Positions 22,101 to 26,155 of a stretch of 64,000 bases of DNA are shown in pieces. The notes under the pieces are model-generated. The model was not told where the DNA came from, did no database searches, and saw nothing but the letters and a program-made list of their open reading frames with translations. The translations under genes and the position numbers were made by a program. The stretch is from an uncultured Clostridia bacterium (lineage in GTDB: Bacteria; Bacillota; Clostridia; Christensenellales; Borkfalkiaceae). The stretch spans positions 1 through 64,000 of the forward strand of contig CANRND010000002.1 of assembly GCA_947631905.1 (NCBI GenBank). Reading direction: 5' to 3'. Position 1 is the first letter of the stretch. Every line of letters starts with the position of its first letter.

Positions 22101-23684
22101 AGCGCTGTCTTGTTCATTTTTATCATAATCAGCCGAAAGCGCGCGGTCGATGGTATGCCCGTTCAGGTCAAGTACGATGTAAGAGCCGATCGGCACATTG
22201 AGCCTGCCGTTGGAAAATGCGCACAGCTCATTGAAAACCTGAAACGGCGTGAAACCCGTGTAATAAGGCTCGGAGGCGGCGTCGTAATAGACGGTGTAAC
22301 CGTCACTACTCTTCTCCTCAGTGTGATATTTGTTTTCCTTCTTCTCCTCGGTGTAGGTGGTGTTCTCCTTGTAGAACTCGTAATTCCCGCCGTTCTTCTT
22401 CTCGCTGGTATACACGTAGTCGAACGACGTCGTTTTGCCGTTAACGGTGTAGATATTCGTCGTAATATCTTTCGCTTTCCAGTCGCAGTTCATGCGGACG
22501 GTGACGTACTGGCCCATGAGCTTCGCCCCGCCGTAAGCGCCCGTTGTGCCGTAGCCGTCGTATCTTCCGTTCTCGATAAAGTAGTTGCCGCGGTACACGG
22601 GACCGTGGATGTCGAGCGTGCCGCCCTCAGCTTCCGCCTTGATCGGGGTTGCTTTGGGATCGTAGCGGGAATATTTTACCTCGTGTCCACCGACTTTGGA
22701 CGTTTCGACTGTACCGTCATCTTTCGTCGTCATCTGCTTCGTGTCGGTATGATAATAATAGGAGCCGTTATCGTTGACGAAAAAGTGCGCGAACCGCTTA
22801 ACTTTTCCGTCGCTCTGCAAATATTCTTCGTTTCCGTCCTTGCCTTCTGCGTATTTTTCCCAAACGCCGTACTTCTCCTCTTGGGAATTGTAAACGACGC
22901 TCCCATTCGTTTTTTCTTCTTCCGTAAGGACTGTGCGGAAAATGTAGTCGCCCTCCTCAAAGGCGTACATGGTGGTATCGGGAATGACTTCCGTATCTTT
23001 CCAACGGCCATTATCCAGATTGGAGACGAGCGGAATGCTCTCCGCAGGGCCGATGTGCTGGGTGAACAGCACGGCGTCCGACCAAACGCGCGCGGCAGTG
23101 CCTTCGTCGTTGACGTTGAACACGAGTTCTTTCCCCTCGCGGAACCCGTATTTGCGCGCAAGCTCTTGCGCCACAGAATCGAAATAGACGGCATTGCCGT
23201 TGGAATCGACGTAGATCGCATATTCTACGTTGTCAACGATCTTGCTTTCACGCTTGTATGTAAAAGTGGGCGACTGCTCCAAAATGGTGTTGCCGCCGTC
23301 GTCTTTGAGCGTTGAATTTACCGCGGTTTTGATATACTGAGGCGTTATTGTATCCGTCTTATCTCCCGAAGTGATACCTTTACCCGTATTATAACTTGTC
23401 GCATCGACATAATCGCCCGTGACCGCCGCGCTCCAATTGAACCGTCCGCCGTCTTTGAGATTTTCACCCGTAGCGTCCCACGAAATAAGCGTGTGGAGCG
23501 GGTGCTTCCCGATGTTGGCGTTCAAAATACTGCTGAACTCCACACCGGTCGCGGAGACCCGCGTGAACGGCTCCGTAAACTCCATTAACGAAATCCCCGC
23601 CGCAAGACAGATCGCGGCGATCGGCAATGTGCAACCGATCAGCCACTTCCTCGTCTTTTTGTAGGTAGCGGAATATGCTTTCAT
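1143..23684 (-). CDS. Giant InlB-repeat/MBG surface protein, about 7,513 residues
   Basis: One open frame of 22.5 kb. ATG 23684 is preferred over an ATG 12 codons upstream because GGAGG sits 9 nt before it. Residues 1-36 are a signal peptide or anchor (basic start, hydrophobic 14-34). About 640-850 has the G/N-rich beta-helix pattern with repeated GGG-I-Y and NYSYGPGGGLYI-like strings. About 1450-2850 holds MBG-like domains with Y-N/D-G/R motifs. About 2885-7130 holds roughly 34 InlB B-repeats (Listeria-Bacteroides type), each about 125 residues with a [YL]-V-L-[VI]-GWT core and an [IV]-TLYAVWG end, joined by D-x-N-x-NG-x-PD loops. About 7210-7390 resembles YDG domains (KVFDG, KVYDGTTD). The end has one membrane helix and the tail KRKRDKDAASGDGE, with no LPxTG. 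It is probably an adhesin or surface rod; ligand unknown. Confidence 0.9.
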   Translation of the reverse strand: MKAYSATYKKTRKWLIGCTLPIAAICLAAGISLMEFTEPFTRVSATGVEFSSILNANIGKHPLHTLISWDATGENLKDGGRFNWSAAVTGDYVDATSYNTGKGITSGDKTDTITPQYIKTAVNSTLKDDGGNTILEQSPTFTYKRESKIVDNVEYAIYVDSNGNAVYFDSVAQELARKYGFREGKELVFNVNDEGTAARVWSDAVLFTQHIGPAESIPLVSNLDNGRWKDTEVIPDTTMYAFEEGDYIFRTVLTEEEKTNGSVVYNSQEEKYGVWEKYAEGKDGNEEYLQSDGKVKRFAHFFVNDNGSYYYHTDTKQMTTKDDGTVETSKVGGHEVKYSRYDPKATPIKAEAEGGTLDIHGPVYRGNYFIENGRYDGYGTTGAYGGAKLMGQYVTVRMNCDWKAKDITTNIYTVNGKTTSFDYVYTSEKKNGGNYEFYKENTTYTEEKKENKYHTEEKSSDGYTVYYDAASEPYYTGFTPFQVFNELCAFSNGRLNVPIGSYIVLDLNGHTIDRALSADYDKNEQDSAYQYFGSVFCVNEFSRLEVYDSTAFENASDSHISGENKNNPAKNYGAEGGLTTDHKGTITGGYVTHQFTKDTGNGRKATEGNTGTVGTNNYENLKLNVTGDDRHTEDRKNSVPSDNEAKGAAFHMYGYSDLVIHSGTVKGNTAASQYGGAAYILTNASLTMFDGYIINNQAYRIGGGIYLADASAGVLSVYNGVIGYNYGGAGKLTLEQSNDLRENGLRQFRAIENYGGGIALRTKAYCNLYGGEIVGNYSYGPGGGLYIQGSAIGTLAGVTIKGNHTYGAPGGQATSFAPFGGGGGVFVGGTGARIGFRGALQIVDNYRDNTVNNYQGKASENPPTTTTDITYTSTTGQDTRADNLHLPMQEMTKDTDHQNPNENTSNQVGTGDGAPASTNYSVEWNSNSKIIISGPLIEKGIVAKIGVTMQAANEPFNSEQDLVFTTNYTNKTTGETVVSHNSLPAHYFFTSDNPDYSVQMSSTEGMLKNQKASPSGLTWVIEGKGIDADTNDVGAPQLSDLRVVVHDGGAVDFYYKNPNRTSDYKDALKKVTDGTQIDGEEVELSDKRKTKNLLDILKDNFVVAAGSLDFEYSMLNVTSVSVYSSFRSTDDGTITGDPLALWHVKGSNESFEIESTFHMANFRFKLGNEDLVFTNEGETVENAKVPNSDKMYKAIKATDESLSYAGLYSFLYKSSGGDETAVYSNPTFKIFIKQVGVEATRECYFSGTDVTKREPLAWKQDDKFTWDIGNDRTKNFEPNAPYFIYCGGYYYPILSADFEAPVKGSELIKIYEKEGGESYVRDRLPEGILVETDDYVRVVDPEKPGDCLFIRKSQFNGYVMQFRYSNQYFGVTQSKITGGSESVDVSITRDVHFGAHNGGGVEYKTMHKKPGSEVAEGLYVEGVKHAGTYLVTFVASSTNGLSDDTGVFFASNNFAFNAEVRLKVEAAHAEVELTSEAQKGLGYTGAVYENRQIADFDNTSDTNIIPVNDDAVIFRYFLYDDADIWKGNNVPSLDILSQDMFYDNDAYDLVEEVTAQNYGESGSPNEIPGDPQQPLNARTYIVVVTLDLDINYEEYDYVFDKDLIHLVNIDTTEEKQPYVWAYWFTINPADINPYELMDASSPAPAGGNTSVSLGESKSVYYNGDSYGWKYEGGEFKVNEFSAQAVLPTILFSGNNAAAVQLERDKDYTVKYSAFNDKPSGEGQFNYLDASVGLDNTVNGIPFGTYSFAPYNLAVKITFGGEMKNYKNFKPETRPQHTSANSQGTAWEEYDETDEDGAFYVYFRIVPVVVTASASLSYTYDGGDYDRGRYLPPRDGQGADDAWYESIFFLVQDGITTPADLIEHQHDDNGKAPDAKDKYSMSYPGAPDGKRTLDDLWAGIDTRKSTGTYYGDATFYKNRYTIVSISVTYTDQTFQNNNIKVGLGMYAFKTSSANAGTYKLTTVNFDNVNSIDTAPKDVGVMWLLTVNSMQTHATTDVTGTGEVTNFIVDKESNLDVTINQRDISTMAATFNGEAYNEDEPKHFPYSGYEYRPTVELSYTVDQPSEKAREDKDNPTSLKTVTPVQYVIGIGATKPKEGYDYFARYDNNKAATTADAPTAVLLSAMPADEGSEFTKNYTGTRTIDFYIDAAKIEARFAEDGREFVYNRLPHPVVITYRNVSDYTSVMSLFTPSGGFTAPLPSTVTGIVLRYSLLSGDTVTNWVEDVPIDAGSYRVSAHVASTNFVFTDTEDFTVDNTKQGGGEYKAEDAEYNSTVVSGKGTAKKDLVVSPATVYAGGIKTSFTYNRDVQRPELSANSFFGLQAGNPDRSLSPAEGTEYTVRYINSGDNLDSVAGQTDAYADAGTYYVLIDLTGGNFVWGAETQTYGGSKTTQGTAYNSQKRLAIPYTISPATIKLVKPASTTYNRRAQAPDLTQLFSGVTVPQNNGETEFAVRFTPTGSLYAKDSTKVRMRDASGTAIGNILPYYADDYDVEVYLVGKGANNFVFDSTAEAPTTTAPEAGATLVSAATLGTNNTDATATTYSLQASDLPIGEKKAAKTVYVITPLEISATQHYTRTAYDGYEHLDEVADFDFFASGIELTGASYTVTVKQGDTTVATVHFLKDDDKDDEKLQVGTDCWACETDAPGDYAEKGGYYYITRGDDETTHYNFKTILASRNLVEDVGTYDVVLQLSTQNFKFVKSATEADTSSIRAIYTIAAAALTILMEAVNLVYDPKNRLQITVTVTDANITLKKKGTRTYTIKFSWLNGSGTPQLQVSTENPDWKTLEPGCPEDLKSKLTMAVTGGAQDENNFFKVEFFKIGEAFTWNEGTYTSDKAVTFPGDSSDDIGNYWMKATLHDPTNFYLSATKEDSQKGSGTYYPESFGLTADRSHSVHFVDGITVGTNDSVTEKSPGANLPIVNTQISYGDDVTLVTTRRISVQFAEKDPEATPRATSFVLVGWTRQAPTGDHKNGWLFQSSDFSAIDQKIYYVSTAASEDNTVEKFYKVVDSDCEDEGMGDDKNTPEIDIYLYAVWAQDNDNSGTADWTEELKVVYSVGKDITETATPTFPAEVAGKHAGDWITLPAKPTREDGSEWYYSIEYKGITYVLVGWTTDWTGDATDNFLDGAVEQLNFFKSATVYGMGNDYLIDKADADGETKTVTFYGVWVKDTNSDGKADWESTTYTVKYKDALEKLTDVLMPSSVANLLNDMPLYSGENAEMPGTETTENAFRYAVTFTQAEIEVMEMTDKDGVKPVPGRYVIVGWTSDPNNARLYSTLEALHTDFAPTPNTDSGHKHNQLYAGDYLYTVSAADDENSDSKEDQIITLWAVWALDENDNGKADWEDPQVTLQYVNTVEFTETPTVDGMTFPFYQGGQGLSQTSTTIVGGRTITLPGYNGSPDPEKGESRYPVKVTREGITYLLVGWTTATDKEYIYQYNAEYLTPAEYYGNDKYYSVGGSYTTPVKEDGSSSSVDFNAVWAADANNNGVPDYMQEFTVTFKLDDATAAASDVTIDPAWYDLIYKNQRIGTSVVVRNSLYSLVKGAGDAQKRYLLLGFTTVKNASESFYLVEEDVSNEATYQKFVLAGQRDGYIVDAADDLTTGEKTGDLSIVFYAVWGLDNNGDGNYDWDDTKYPVKFKLGDGSEGTLVGVNTKTDGTLNIPTYNDQTVHTDDTKRSEFRLGEWAYWSNTAEDGKKFRLQINGNEYVLIGWTTEDLSLTPTKYLYNDAPPTFTANNAALERFQLKASDVKDDCITLYALWGIDLNGNETPDYRETYTLKYENGTDGTLSQEGYLPKDGGAHKLGETVALDEGLVRDGTLTLTTPGDGGKKYVLVGWTTQEGSHLCDAAPSFAVYCAAGGNYVVASNDAKPEGTDGYQYSITFYAVWGIDENGNGTADYAENFTVEFRNTVSLEGAVFMPAAQKDLQGGVEVTDPMADQDVKYLRANIGGVSYILIGWTTKADAKYVWGSDTESNSTDRYGRYDGEYNSKFYYCHLEAAEMRVYKVDPVDADENGVIALYAVWAIDTNQNGTPDYDDFDRYDVIYEVVGHTTGTDLTSEVLGTLAEHDQLKGAIVTLPGKDKDGGYTYSLTVDGIRYLLVGWTAAELDGDAAYLFYQDPATSKSLQDKHYYTVGTEYTLDEDNLSPGGGDYKHTITLYAVWAEDNEENGKGDKTPDYLQEYAVQYVKPENGTLSPDDLPYTLNGQKIGAEIQTRTGYSLLTGEGKRYTLLGWSAQELTGGYFFTSEADVPETDYTKAGENFTLYTRYSDSDHVIKLYAVWGIDENGNGKPDWEDKKFSIVYQDGSSLTVDGTLPEKEVELLEGLTATLAGMDGSKNAFTVTATKDGKHYVLVGWSTQAGSHLYNSAPVWNYVKSGGMFEAGYVYTLDVLELADEENVITLYAVWAEDNENGGTGDKIPDYAQTYTITYHNDVEGTLASDNLPQDVENQSVGAEVVTRLNYTLDAGGKHYTLIGWSAKALTSYLFEDGTKVPADFTEAQGIYTVKAEDANSDHIITLHAVWGIDMNEDGTPDYAEKFTLRFEAGATGTATNAEGENPLPQSSDELEWKEGTPTTEELLTGYSLTTEDGKKYTLLGWTRTPGAHICEDESDESGYADALKETSYTLDPKDADENGVITFYAIWGRDDNGDTEPDYKQTFTVHYDNGTLSGTPTPTFSDETGKSVGETVTLPKGATLEANGKHYVLMGWTLTANKGDNYLCDTLESYIQNTGSVIIYGADSAYTVLAADADKDGKITFYAIWGIDNDNNNTADWATYTVLFQDVVGDKAPDDHVYEISGPSWPLSRFGLAAQGDKVELVYSNGYGYALSLYKTDAEGNITTLVKRYTLAGWTLENKEGTSYLFGIDGEESYNELIKDGFYNERTGSTFSIPVSAADEAKLITLYAVWVEDNNGNGTPDWDETPYTVTFKDTYQTAITEESGKNVTTDAAGNTLLVGMTATAPTPAETVYTSADGKHYIFYGWTKDEKNVLVETLAVYKGLTLYDGFYTIGKDDKTPVVLYAVWALDNEDGGKGDGEPDFLHQYIVHYDQGKAGGELKPFALPADLLLDLGSSVQLPTGYTLDVEEKHYVLLGWTLQTLDSYLLTEEPKAGTLLGESYTVNGADAKKVDAKNVITLHAVWAIDMNNDGTGNGEPDWEDEKYSIIYETNADGVTAPKDDKTYLSGTTVTLPIDLDGKTAQKDGVNYVFVGWTAETAKDYYFAGEPTVKLEDGKYVVDADDAIGNVITLHAVWAADNDGGKGDGEPDYKQTYSVRFTCAADGTPTPNDLPYTINSLTVGTEVTLLKDYAFATTEKALYVLVGWTTKSGLATYLFDSDPAPEFTDSWYVAAGGSYTVASKDAAQVDGKQVITLYAVWACDKNNSGTPDYADEKYTITYENSAAGEVAGWTGDGTAFTKTVDGILANTSVTLESSTPVTLTAEGVKYLLVGWTTVELSDPAGYCTMGAPTVSFFATGERYQVTADVTLYAVWAADTENGGTGDGEPDYKQSYTVNFVNAEETGTPKLLFVIRNQDVGSEIPGPAVSAMTKDGVRYVLVGWSTVALTSYVVESEQIAVTFIAAGNTYTLKVSDADDEQVITLYAVWAKDTNSNDEADFREDTYTVELANVYTDPVTGGEDLFGKKFEGVLRGNSVTLGDGYYSKVDKRISLTHEGITYLLIGWTTEKDDSLSKDGKMPDITVYRDSYTVNAAHDLLDSSEADLHITLYAVWGADTNGNGIPDWEENAYIVKLVAGADAEGAEKNGMLPATYTYLLTDDTVNLSTYADCRFVSGEHTYQLLGWTLTKGTYLCTSASDYDEIKSSLVAGDTYTVKAKDDEVDGLGEDFVITLYAVWGVDDNRSGGGNKMPDYTEEFTVTFSNGSGGTSTPEAMPTVPPISGEKLLDESGNKVSLEMNYSLELNGKTYVLIGWTLTSGAHLHETAPTYVLYTDTYTVRASDADATNNIMLYAVWGIDSNKDGSPDWNDLFSVELQNGSGVKPTGGVGLFGSKTTGLKVGDIVNGLTVSLSGSRISITVGANTYVLVGWTTKDGSHIYDEAPSDFAILKDSYTVAAENATRIGDENLITLYAVWGLDSNNSGIADWEETLYYVEFVNGLKEDELVGGNNLPYLLAGVQADKEIVLLASNALEITKDGVTTRYTLVGWRRSGPSEIVTAAPEGDNFFEAGVRYTVKAGDADEEKYIRFFAVWAKDGNGNGKADYAETFTVRFHAGTDTGTLTGSLPTDQSGLEGTAVALAASLKLELGGKNFTAFGWTLNSGIYLYEETPSVSDLAKIMQMTAEGAEQKYTIAAADDFDGDSIIELYAVWGVDRDNDGKGDGTPDWKETELYTIEFLPTDSYSGDYTLTYKGEPITAEAFVNATRNTEKKLGELFDMPEDKPESVPYLRIGNDDYVLLGWTYEPGWHLCSDLSTLLALNGYFNSDNVDPYYATADHVIKTYAVWAVDNNHDGTPDFSRHYAVRFENATEGSVLDNASVNGGMPDEVSVQAGMTVNLAAYSLSMKLGGVSYTLIGWAGVKPTASPYYAFTTASAFGSLSGALGGEVYTAESGYPVDLAKMDSENKVTLYAVWGIDANGNGTPDWNDLFMVRFVNEAGGTASGMPAEEENRTVNSIVSLDFGALTLDTPDGEHYMLLGWTLDRDESENYLYTAEPEITYLAAGSSYTVSAADDADGDGTIVLYAVWGKDHNHNGTPDWEENFYTVKFVKDTNDRLTSGDTSRIFRSIENQLTGMEIALGVDTVVSISHNGVRYILIGWTLESASSYLFTNEPTIKYFDLSSIYRVNGADAVGNVITLHAVWAIDGNENDNPDWSEDYTLELYSLFGPESLLDRRRGLKAGDSVTEPATRSVTVNGRNYVLFGWTFDRTVAGDLYLDDPGSAVSGKLVNWPYTVKFSDSRYRVITMYAVWGVDGNRNEKPDWTDDFTLRFTQRAEGVSAHMPDRVTLKAGETYTFSDEMSLTSGGVTYTLIGWTRDFDDPMNFLYTEGYPTSANYYAASARYLDGGRLTNAYTVSAVDADGKYIDFYAVWGVDVNGNGTPDWEDNVIHFADPLGYAQSMPSDTAYTAGQNALLPDVQAEAEDYVTFLGWTLDKSLAGVLAVAADGLYTTTYPVPADSKGLIELYAVWGVAAQIEGWTYADPADKQFHAPQANVTGSFRLELTKSTGAQSHIDFTLTDTSLFKALSEYLTPDLDAGTWELYAGERLIATFTVAPRGLHVEGIAANDKVFDGGTLATLDFSGATLVTLYFGDKVTGDYNLLSGAFADANVGTDKPVTVHIDPALVLLLGEDATNYFLEEDTLTLSADIRKATIDPNGDGGWGRYLKALDKVYDGTTDAEITVLGYGWLSGFNASVKGYTARFEDENVGTAKRVYVQLELEGPDAGNVELSEIVLHADIIKAPNAWIVEFGNTVNDVEGPVAKFGEPTIAYYYDEACTQPLDGDISEQPAGTYYARVTVEETQNWYGLDDVYPIYVEEEPLDITACIMLLVVQVALLGAAIGVVASKRKRDKDAASGDGE
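2290..15030 (-). repeat. Protein-level tandem repeat array (about 34 InlB-type units)
   Basis: Within the giant gene, about 34 units of roughly 100-150 codons follow each other. Each has a beta-strand start (T-V-x-F), a GWT motif in the middle, YAVW near the end and an acidic D-x-N-x-NG-x-x-D linker. The DNA of the units has diverged: only short blocks around the YAVW and GWT codons recur, so this is not a recent DNA amplification. The count was made by eye from the YAVW-type motifs. Confidence 0.85.
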
Positions 23685-23740
23685 CCTATTTTTCCTCCAT
23701 TCGCTTCGTCTATTTTTCATTTTTTTGGTTTTTGATTTGT

Positions 23741-23810
23741 CGCCCCTCCTTTGGAGGGCTTTCTTTTCTCGCCCCCTCCTTTGGAGGGGGGTAGGGGGGT
23801 GGGCGCCTCG
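23741..23810. repeat. GC-rich intergenic repeat, copy 1
   Basis: Two CCCTCC-TTT-GGAGGG hairpins in tandem followed by GGGTAGGGGGGTGGGCG. A nearly identical 70-bp copy in the same orientation lies at 24278-24347. The element is in the leader of the giant gene. Confidence 0.75.
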
Positions 23811-23909
23811 GTTCTCGCGGTCCCTGCCATTTTATGCCTTTGCGGCGTTTTTCAGTACGCCGCGCCCTGCCGCGGTTTAGCGGTATTTCTGTTAATCGCT
23901 TTTTCCGCC

Positions 23910-23960
23910 GCCGCCTCCCAAAGAGGCGGCGGAAGCGCCCTTTGCATAGCAATGGGCGCC
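23910..23960 (-). other. Two strong hairpins in the giant-gene leader
   Basis: CCGCCGCCTC / GAGGCGGCGG (about 23911-23935) and the adjoining GCGCCC-TTGC / GCAA-GGGCGC (about 23936-23960) are inverted repeats within the predicted 5' leader. No known riboswitch consensus was recognised. Confidence 0.5.
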
Positions 23961-24028
23961 GCAAAAGGCATCATGCCTCGTGCGCGCGCGATTTCGACAG
24001 AATACGACACTACACCACTTTGATAAAT

Positions 24029-24057
24029 ATTTTAGACCCGCTCATTTTAGTTGTCAA
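24029..24057 (-). promoter_or_regulatory. Promoter of the giant surface-protein gene
   Basis: On the minus strand TTGACA (24057-24052), a 17-bp spacer and TAAAAT (24034-24029). Transcription near 24022 would give a leader of about 340 nt before the ATG at 23684. Confidence 0.65.
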
Positions 24058-24189
24058 GCGTTTGAAACGCATTTTTTTGAATTTTTTATACATTTTTAAT
24101 GGGAACGTATGCCGTTTTTGTTCATTAGTTAACAATTTTGGCCCTTTTTTCCGCCCTTTTTGCCCCTTTTTTGCCCACCCGTATGCGAT

Positions 24190-24233
24190 AAAACGCGATA
24201 CGTATTGCGTTTTATCAATACGTATCGCGTTTT
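24190..24233. repeat. Perfect 18-bp inverted repeat
   Basis: AAAACGCGATACGTATTG (24190-24207) is repeated exactly in inverted form at 24216-24233, with an 8-nt loop. Each arm contains ATACGTAT, itself self-complementary. It lies in the noncoding stretch between the giant gene and the small lipoprotein gene and has no T-tract typical of a terminator. Confidence 0.85.
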
Positions 24234-24277
24234 CCGTCTGCATTTTTCGTTTTTTTGTTGCGGCCGCCCGCTTTTCT

Positions 24278-24437
24278 CGCCCTCCCCTTTGGAGGGCTTT
24301 CTTTTCTTGCCCCCTCCTTTGGAGGGGGGTAGGGGGGTGGGTGCCTCCCCCGCGTTTCTCGCCCGCCCCCGCAACGCGGGGGACAGCTCCTACCGCTTTT
24401 TTCGCCCGCCCCCGCAACGCGGGGGAGGACTCCTAAA
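24278..24437. repeat. GC-rich intergenic repeats (copy 2 plus CCCCCGCAACGCGGGGG units)
   Basis: 24278-24347 duplicates the element at 23741-23810. It is followed by two tandem units carrying CCCCCGC-AAC-GCGGGGG hairpins (about 24362-24383 and 24403-24426). No gene was seen in 24058-24437. Confidence 0.75.
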
Positions 24438-24836
24438 TCACACCGCGCGGAACTCCGCCTGCAACAGTTTCCCGCCGAACGGCAGTTCCATGATCACCGC
24501 CCCCGCTTCGTACAAAAATACGTAGCGTTTCTTTTCGCCGCCCGCTTCCGCCGAAAAAATTGCCCGATCTCCCGCTATTTCGTATTCCCCAGAATACTCC
24601 CCCTCACCCGCGTCCGTCTGTGCGTACGACAAGGTGAAATCTCCGTAATACCCGAGGTTGAGCTTCATATATTCAAACCCGCCGAGCAGATCCTCTCCCC
24701 CCAACAGCAGTTTTTTGCATTTGTATTCCCCCGCATACGGGCGCGTGATGTCGCGCAAAGAATCCATTTCTTCCACATTGCAACCCGTAAACGCCAAAGC
24801 GCATATCAGCGCAAACGCACACAAAATCTTTTTCAT
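24438..24836 (-). CDS. Small predicted lipoprotein
   Basis: 132 residues. The N-terminus MKKILCAFALICALAFTGC is a lipoprotein signal with lipobox FTGC, so the mature protein should be tethered outside the membrane through Cys19. The rest is short, beta-rich in appearance and lacks motifs I recognise; it resembles the small lipocalin-like or META-type secreted domains in size only. No clear Shine-Dalgarno precedes the ATG. It is the last gene before the repeat-rich gap and is separated from the next gene by a hairpin. Function unknown. Confidence 0.7.
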   Translation of the reverse strand: MKKILCAFALICALAFTGCNVEEMDSLRDITRPYAGEYKCKKLLLGGEDLLGGFEYMKLNLGYYGDFTLSYAQTDAGEGEYSGEYEIAGDRAIFSAEAGGEKKRYVFLYEAGAVIMELPFGGKLLQAEFRAV

Positions 24837-24883
24837 ATCAAGAGTATGCGCAACCCCGCCGCTTTTATCTTAGATGAAAATGA

Positions 24884-24912
24884 GGGCGCGCCGCTTTTTA
24901 AGCGGCGCGCCC
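24884..24912 (-). terminator. Hairpin terminator after the C_GCAxxG gene
   Basis: GGGCGCGCCGCTT / AAGCGGCGCGCCC forms a very stable stem right after the stop at 24930, followed on the minus strand by a loosely T-rich stretch. Confidence 0.65.
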
Positions 24913-24929
24913 GATCCCCCCTTTCCCGC

Positions 24930-25376
24930 TTACAGGGCCTTGCCCCGTTCGCGCAAAAGTTCCTCTAAAATTTCAGCCGCCCCGTAAACCAACTCGGGAC
25001 AGGGACGCTTTTGGTAATACGCCGCGGTGCGCTCATCCGCCTGCGCGGAAGTATCCGCCCGAACGCCCGCCCCCGTAAGCAATTCCCCGCAGACGCAACT
25101 GCCGAACCGCTCGCGGAACCGCCGCGCATACTCCTGCACGAGCGCGTAAAGCTCGCTTTTGGAAAGCTCTTCAAACGCCAGCCCGAGCGCCATGACCGCG
25201 CCCGACACCCCGCCGCAGGTGAGCCGCAAGCGGCCCATTCCCCCGCCGAACGGACGGGAAATGTTTTCAAGCGTGCCGCGGTCGGCGGAAAGTCCGTCCG
25301 CAAACGCAAGCAATACCGCCTGCGCGCAACTGTGTCCGCCCAAAAAATTTTCTTTTGCCCGCTCCGCGTTCGTCAT
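24930..25376 (-). CDS. C_GCAxxG_C_C family protein
   Basis: 148 residues. The signature GGHSCAQAVLLAF near the N-terminus, followed by CGGVSGAVMALGLAF and the late pair C-V-C (FGSCVCGEL), matches the C_GCAxxG_C_C family, a putative redox or metal-binding family often found beside other genes of unknown role. The ATG at 25376 overlaps the TGA of the upstream MBL-fold gene as ATGA, so the two are translationally coupled; an ATG four codons earlier lies inside that gene and is less likely. Cysteines are conserved in position, so it is probably functional. Biochemical role unknown. Confidence 0.85.
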   Translation of the reverse strand: MTNAERAKENFLGGHSCAQAVLLAFADGLSADRGTLENISRPFGGGMGRLRLTCGGVSGAVMALGLAFEELSKSELYALVQEYARRFRERFGSCVCGELLTGAGVRADTSAQADERTAAYYQKRPCPELVYGAAEILEELLRERGKAL

Positions 25377-26155
25377 ATTTCGTACCACTCCCCCTCTTCC
25401 GGCACGATCGCGCGCGCCTCGGGCAGATATTTTTTAACCGTTTCGACGAATTTTTTCGTCTTTACCGCGTGCGTGAGCGGCGGAAATGCGTCGTCGAAAT
25501 GGTCGATCATCACGGCTTTGGGCGAAAATTCTTTCAAAAACGGGATCATATAACGGTGCATGCGGGCGCGCCCCTGGAAGGGGAACACCAACAGATCGGC
25601 GCCGTCGGGATATTCGGTATTCGCATCGAACCCCGCCGAGCCGAGTACCATGATCTTTTTGCCTTCCGCGGAAAATTCGAGCGCGAGAATGTCGTTTTCT
25701 TTGATCTTGAACCGCTTGGTCGCTTTGAGGAGGCGCACGCCGTCCTTAAAGTGGCAAAAATAGGTGGCGGGATCGAGCGCCACGGAGAGAACGGTGGGTG
25801 CGTCGAACTTGCAATGGCGGCTCTGGAAAGTACGTACGGTAACGTCCCCCACCGTGACCCGCTCGTTGGCGGCAAGCGGGATCAGCCTGCCGTCGGGGAT
25901 GCCGTTTGCCTGCGCAATGGCGATCCCGCGCTCGGAGACGAAAACCTTTTTCAAGCCCGCTTCGAGAAAAACACCGATGTCGGAAAAATGGTCCAGATGC
26001 GGATGGGTGATGAACGCCGCGTCCGCCGAAGCCGCTTCTTCCACGGGAAGCGGCGGGAGTTTATGATTATATTGTTTCAGATAAGGATCGACGAGAATAC
26101 GGGCGTTCCCCGCCTCGATAAAAAGGGACGCCGTTCCGTACCACTTGATTCTCAT
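25373..26155 (-). CDS. UlaG-like metallo-beta-lactamase-fold hydrolase
   Basis: 260 residues. The metal motif THPHLDHFSD (about residues 56-65), an early WYG-ASLFIEAG strand, a later F-Q-SRHCKFD and a C-terminal IDHFDDAFPP are typical of UlaG-like MBL-fold metal-dependent hydrolases. The start is taken at ATG 26155 because GGAGAG lies 8-9 nt upstream; an ATG five codons earlier lacks a site. Substrate cannot be inferred. It forms a two-gene operon with the C_GCAxxG protein through an ATGA overlap, which suggests joint function. Confidence 0.85.
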   Translation of the reverse strand: MRIKWYGTASLFIEAGNARILVDPYLKQYNHKLPPLPVEEAASADAAFITHPHLDHFSDIGVFLEAGLKKVFVSERGIAIAQANGIPDGRLIPLAANERVTVGDVTVRTFQSRHCKFDAPTVLSVALDPATYFCHFKDGVRLLKATKRFKIKENDILALEFSAEGKKIMVLGSAGFDANTEYPDGADLLVFPFQGRARMHRYMIPFLKEFSPKAVMIDHFDDAFPPLTHAVKTKKFVETVKKYLPEARAIVPEEGEWYEI

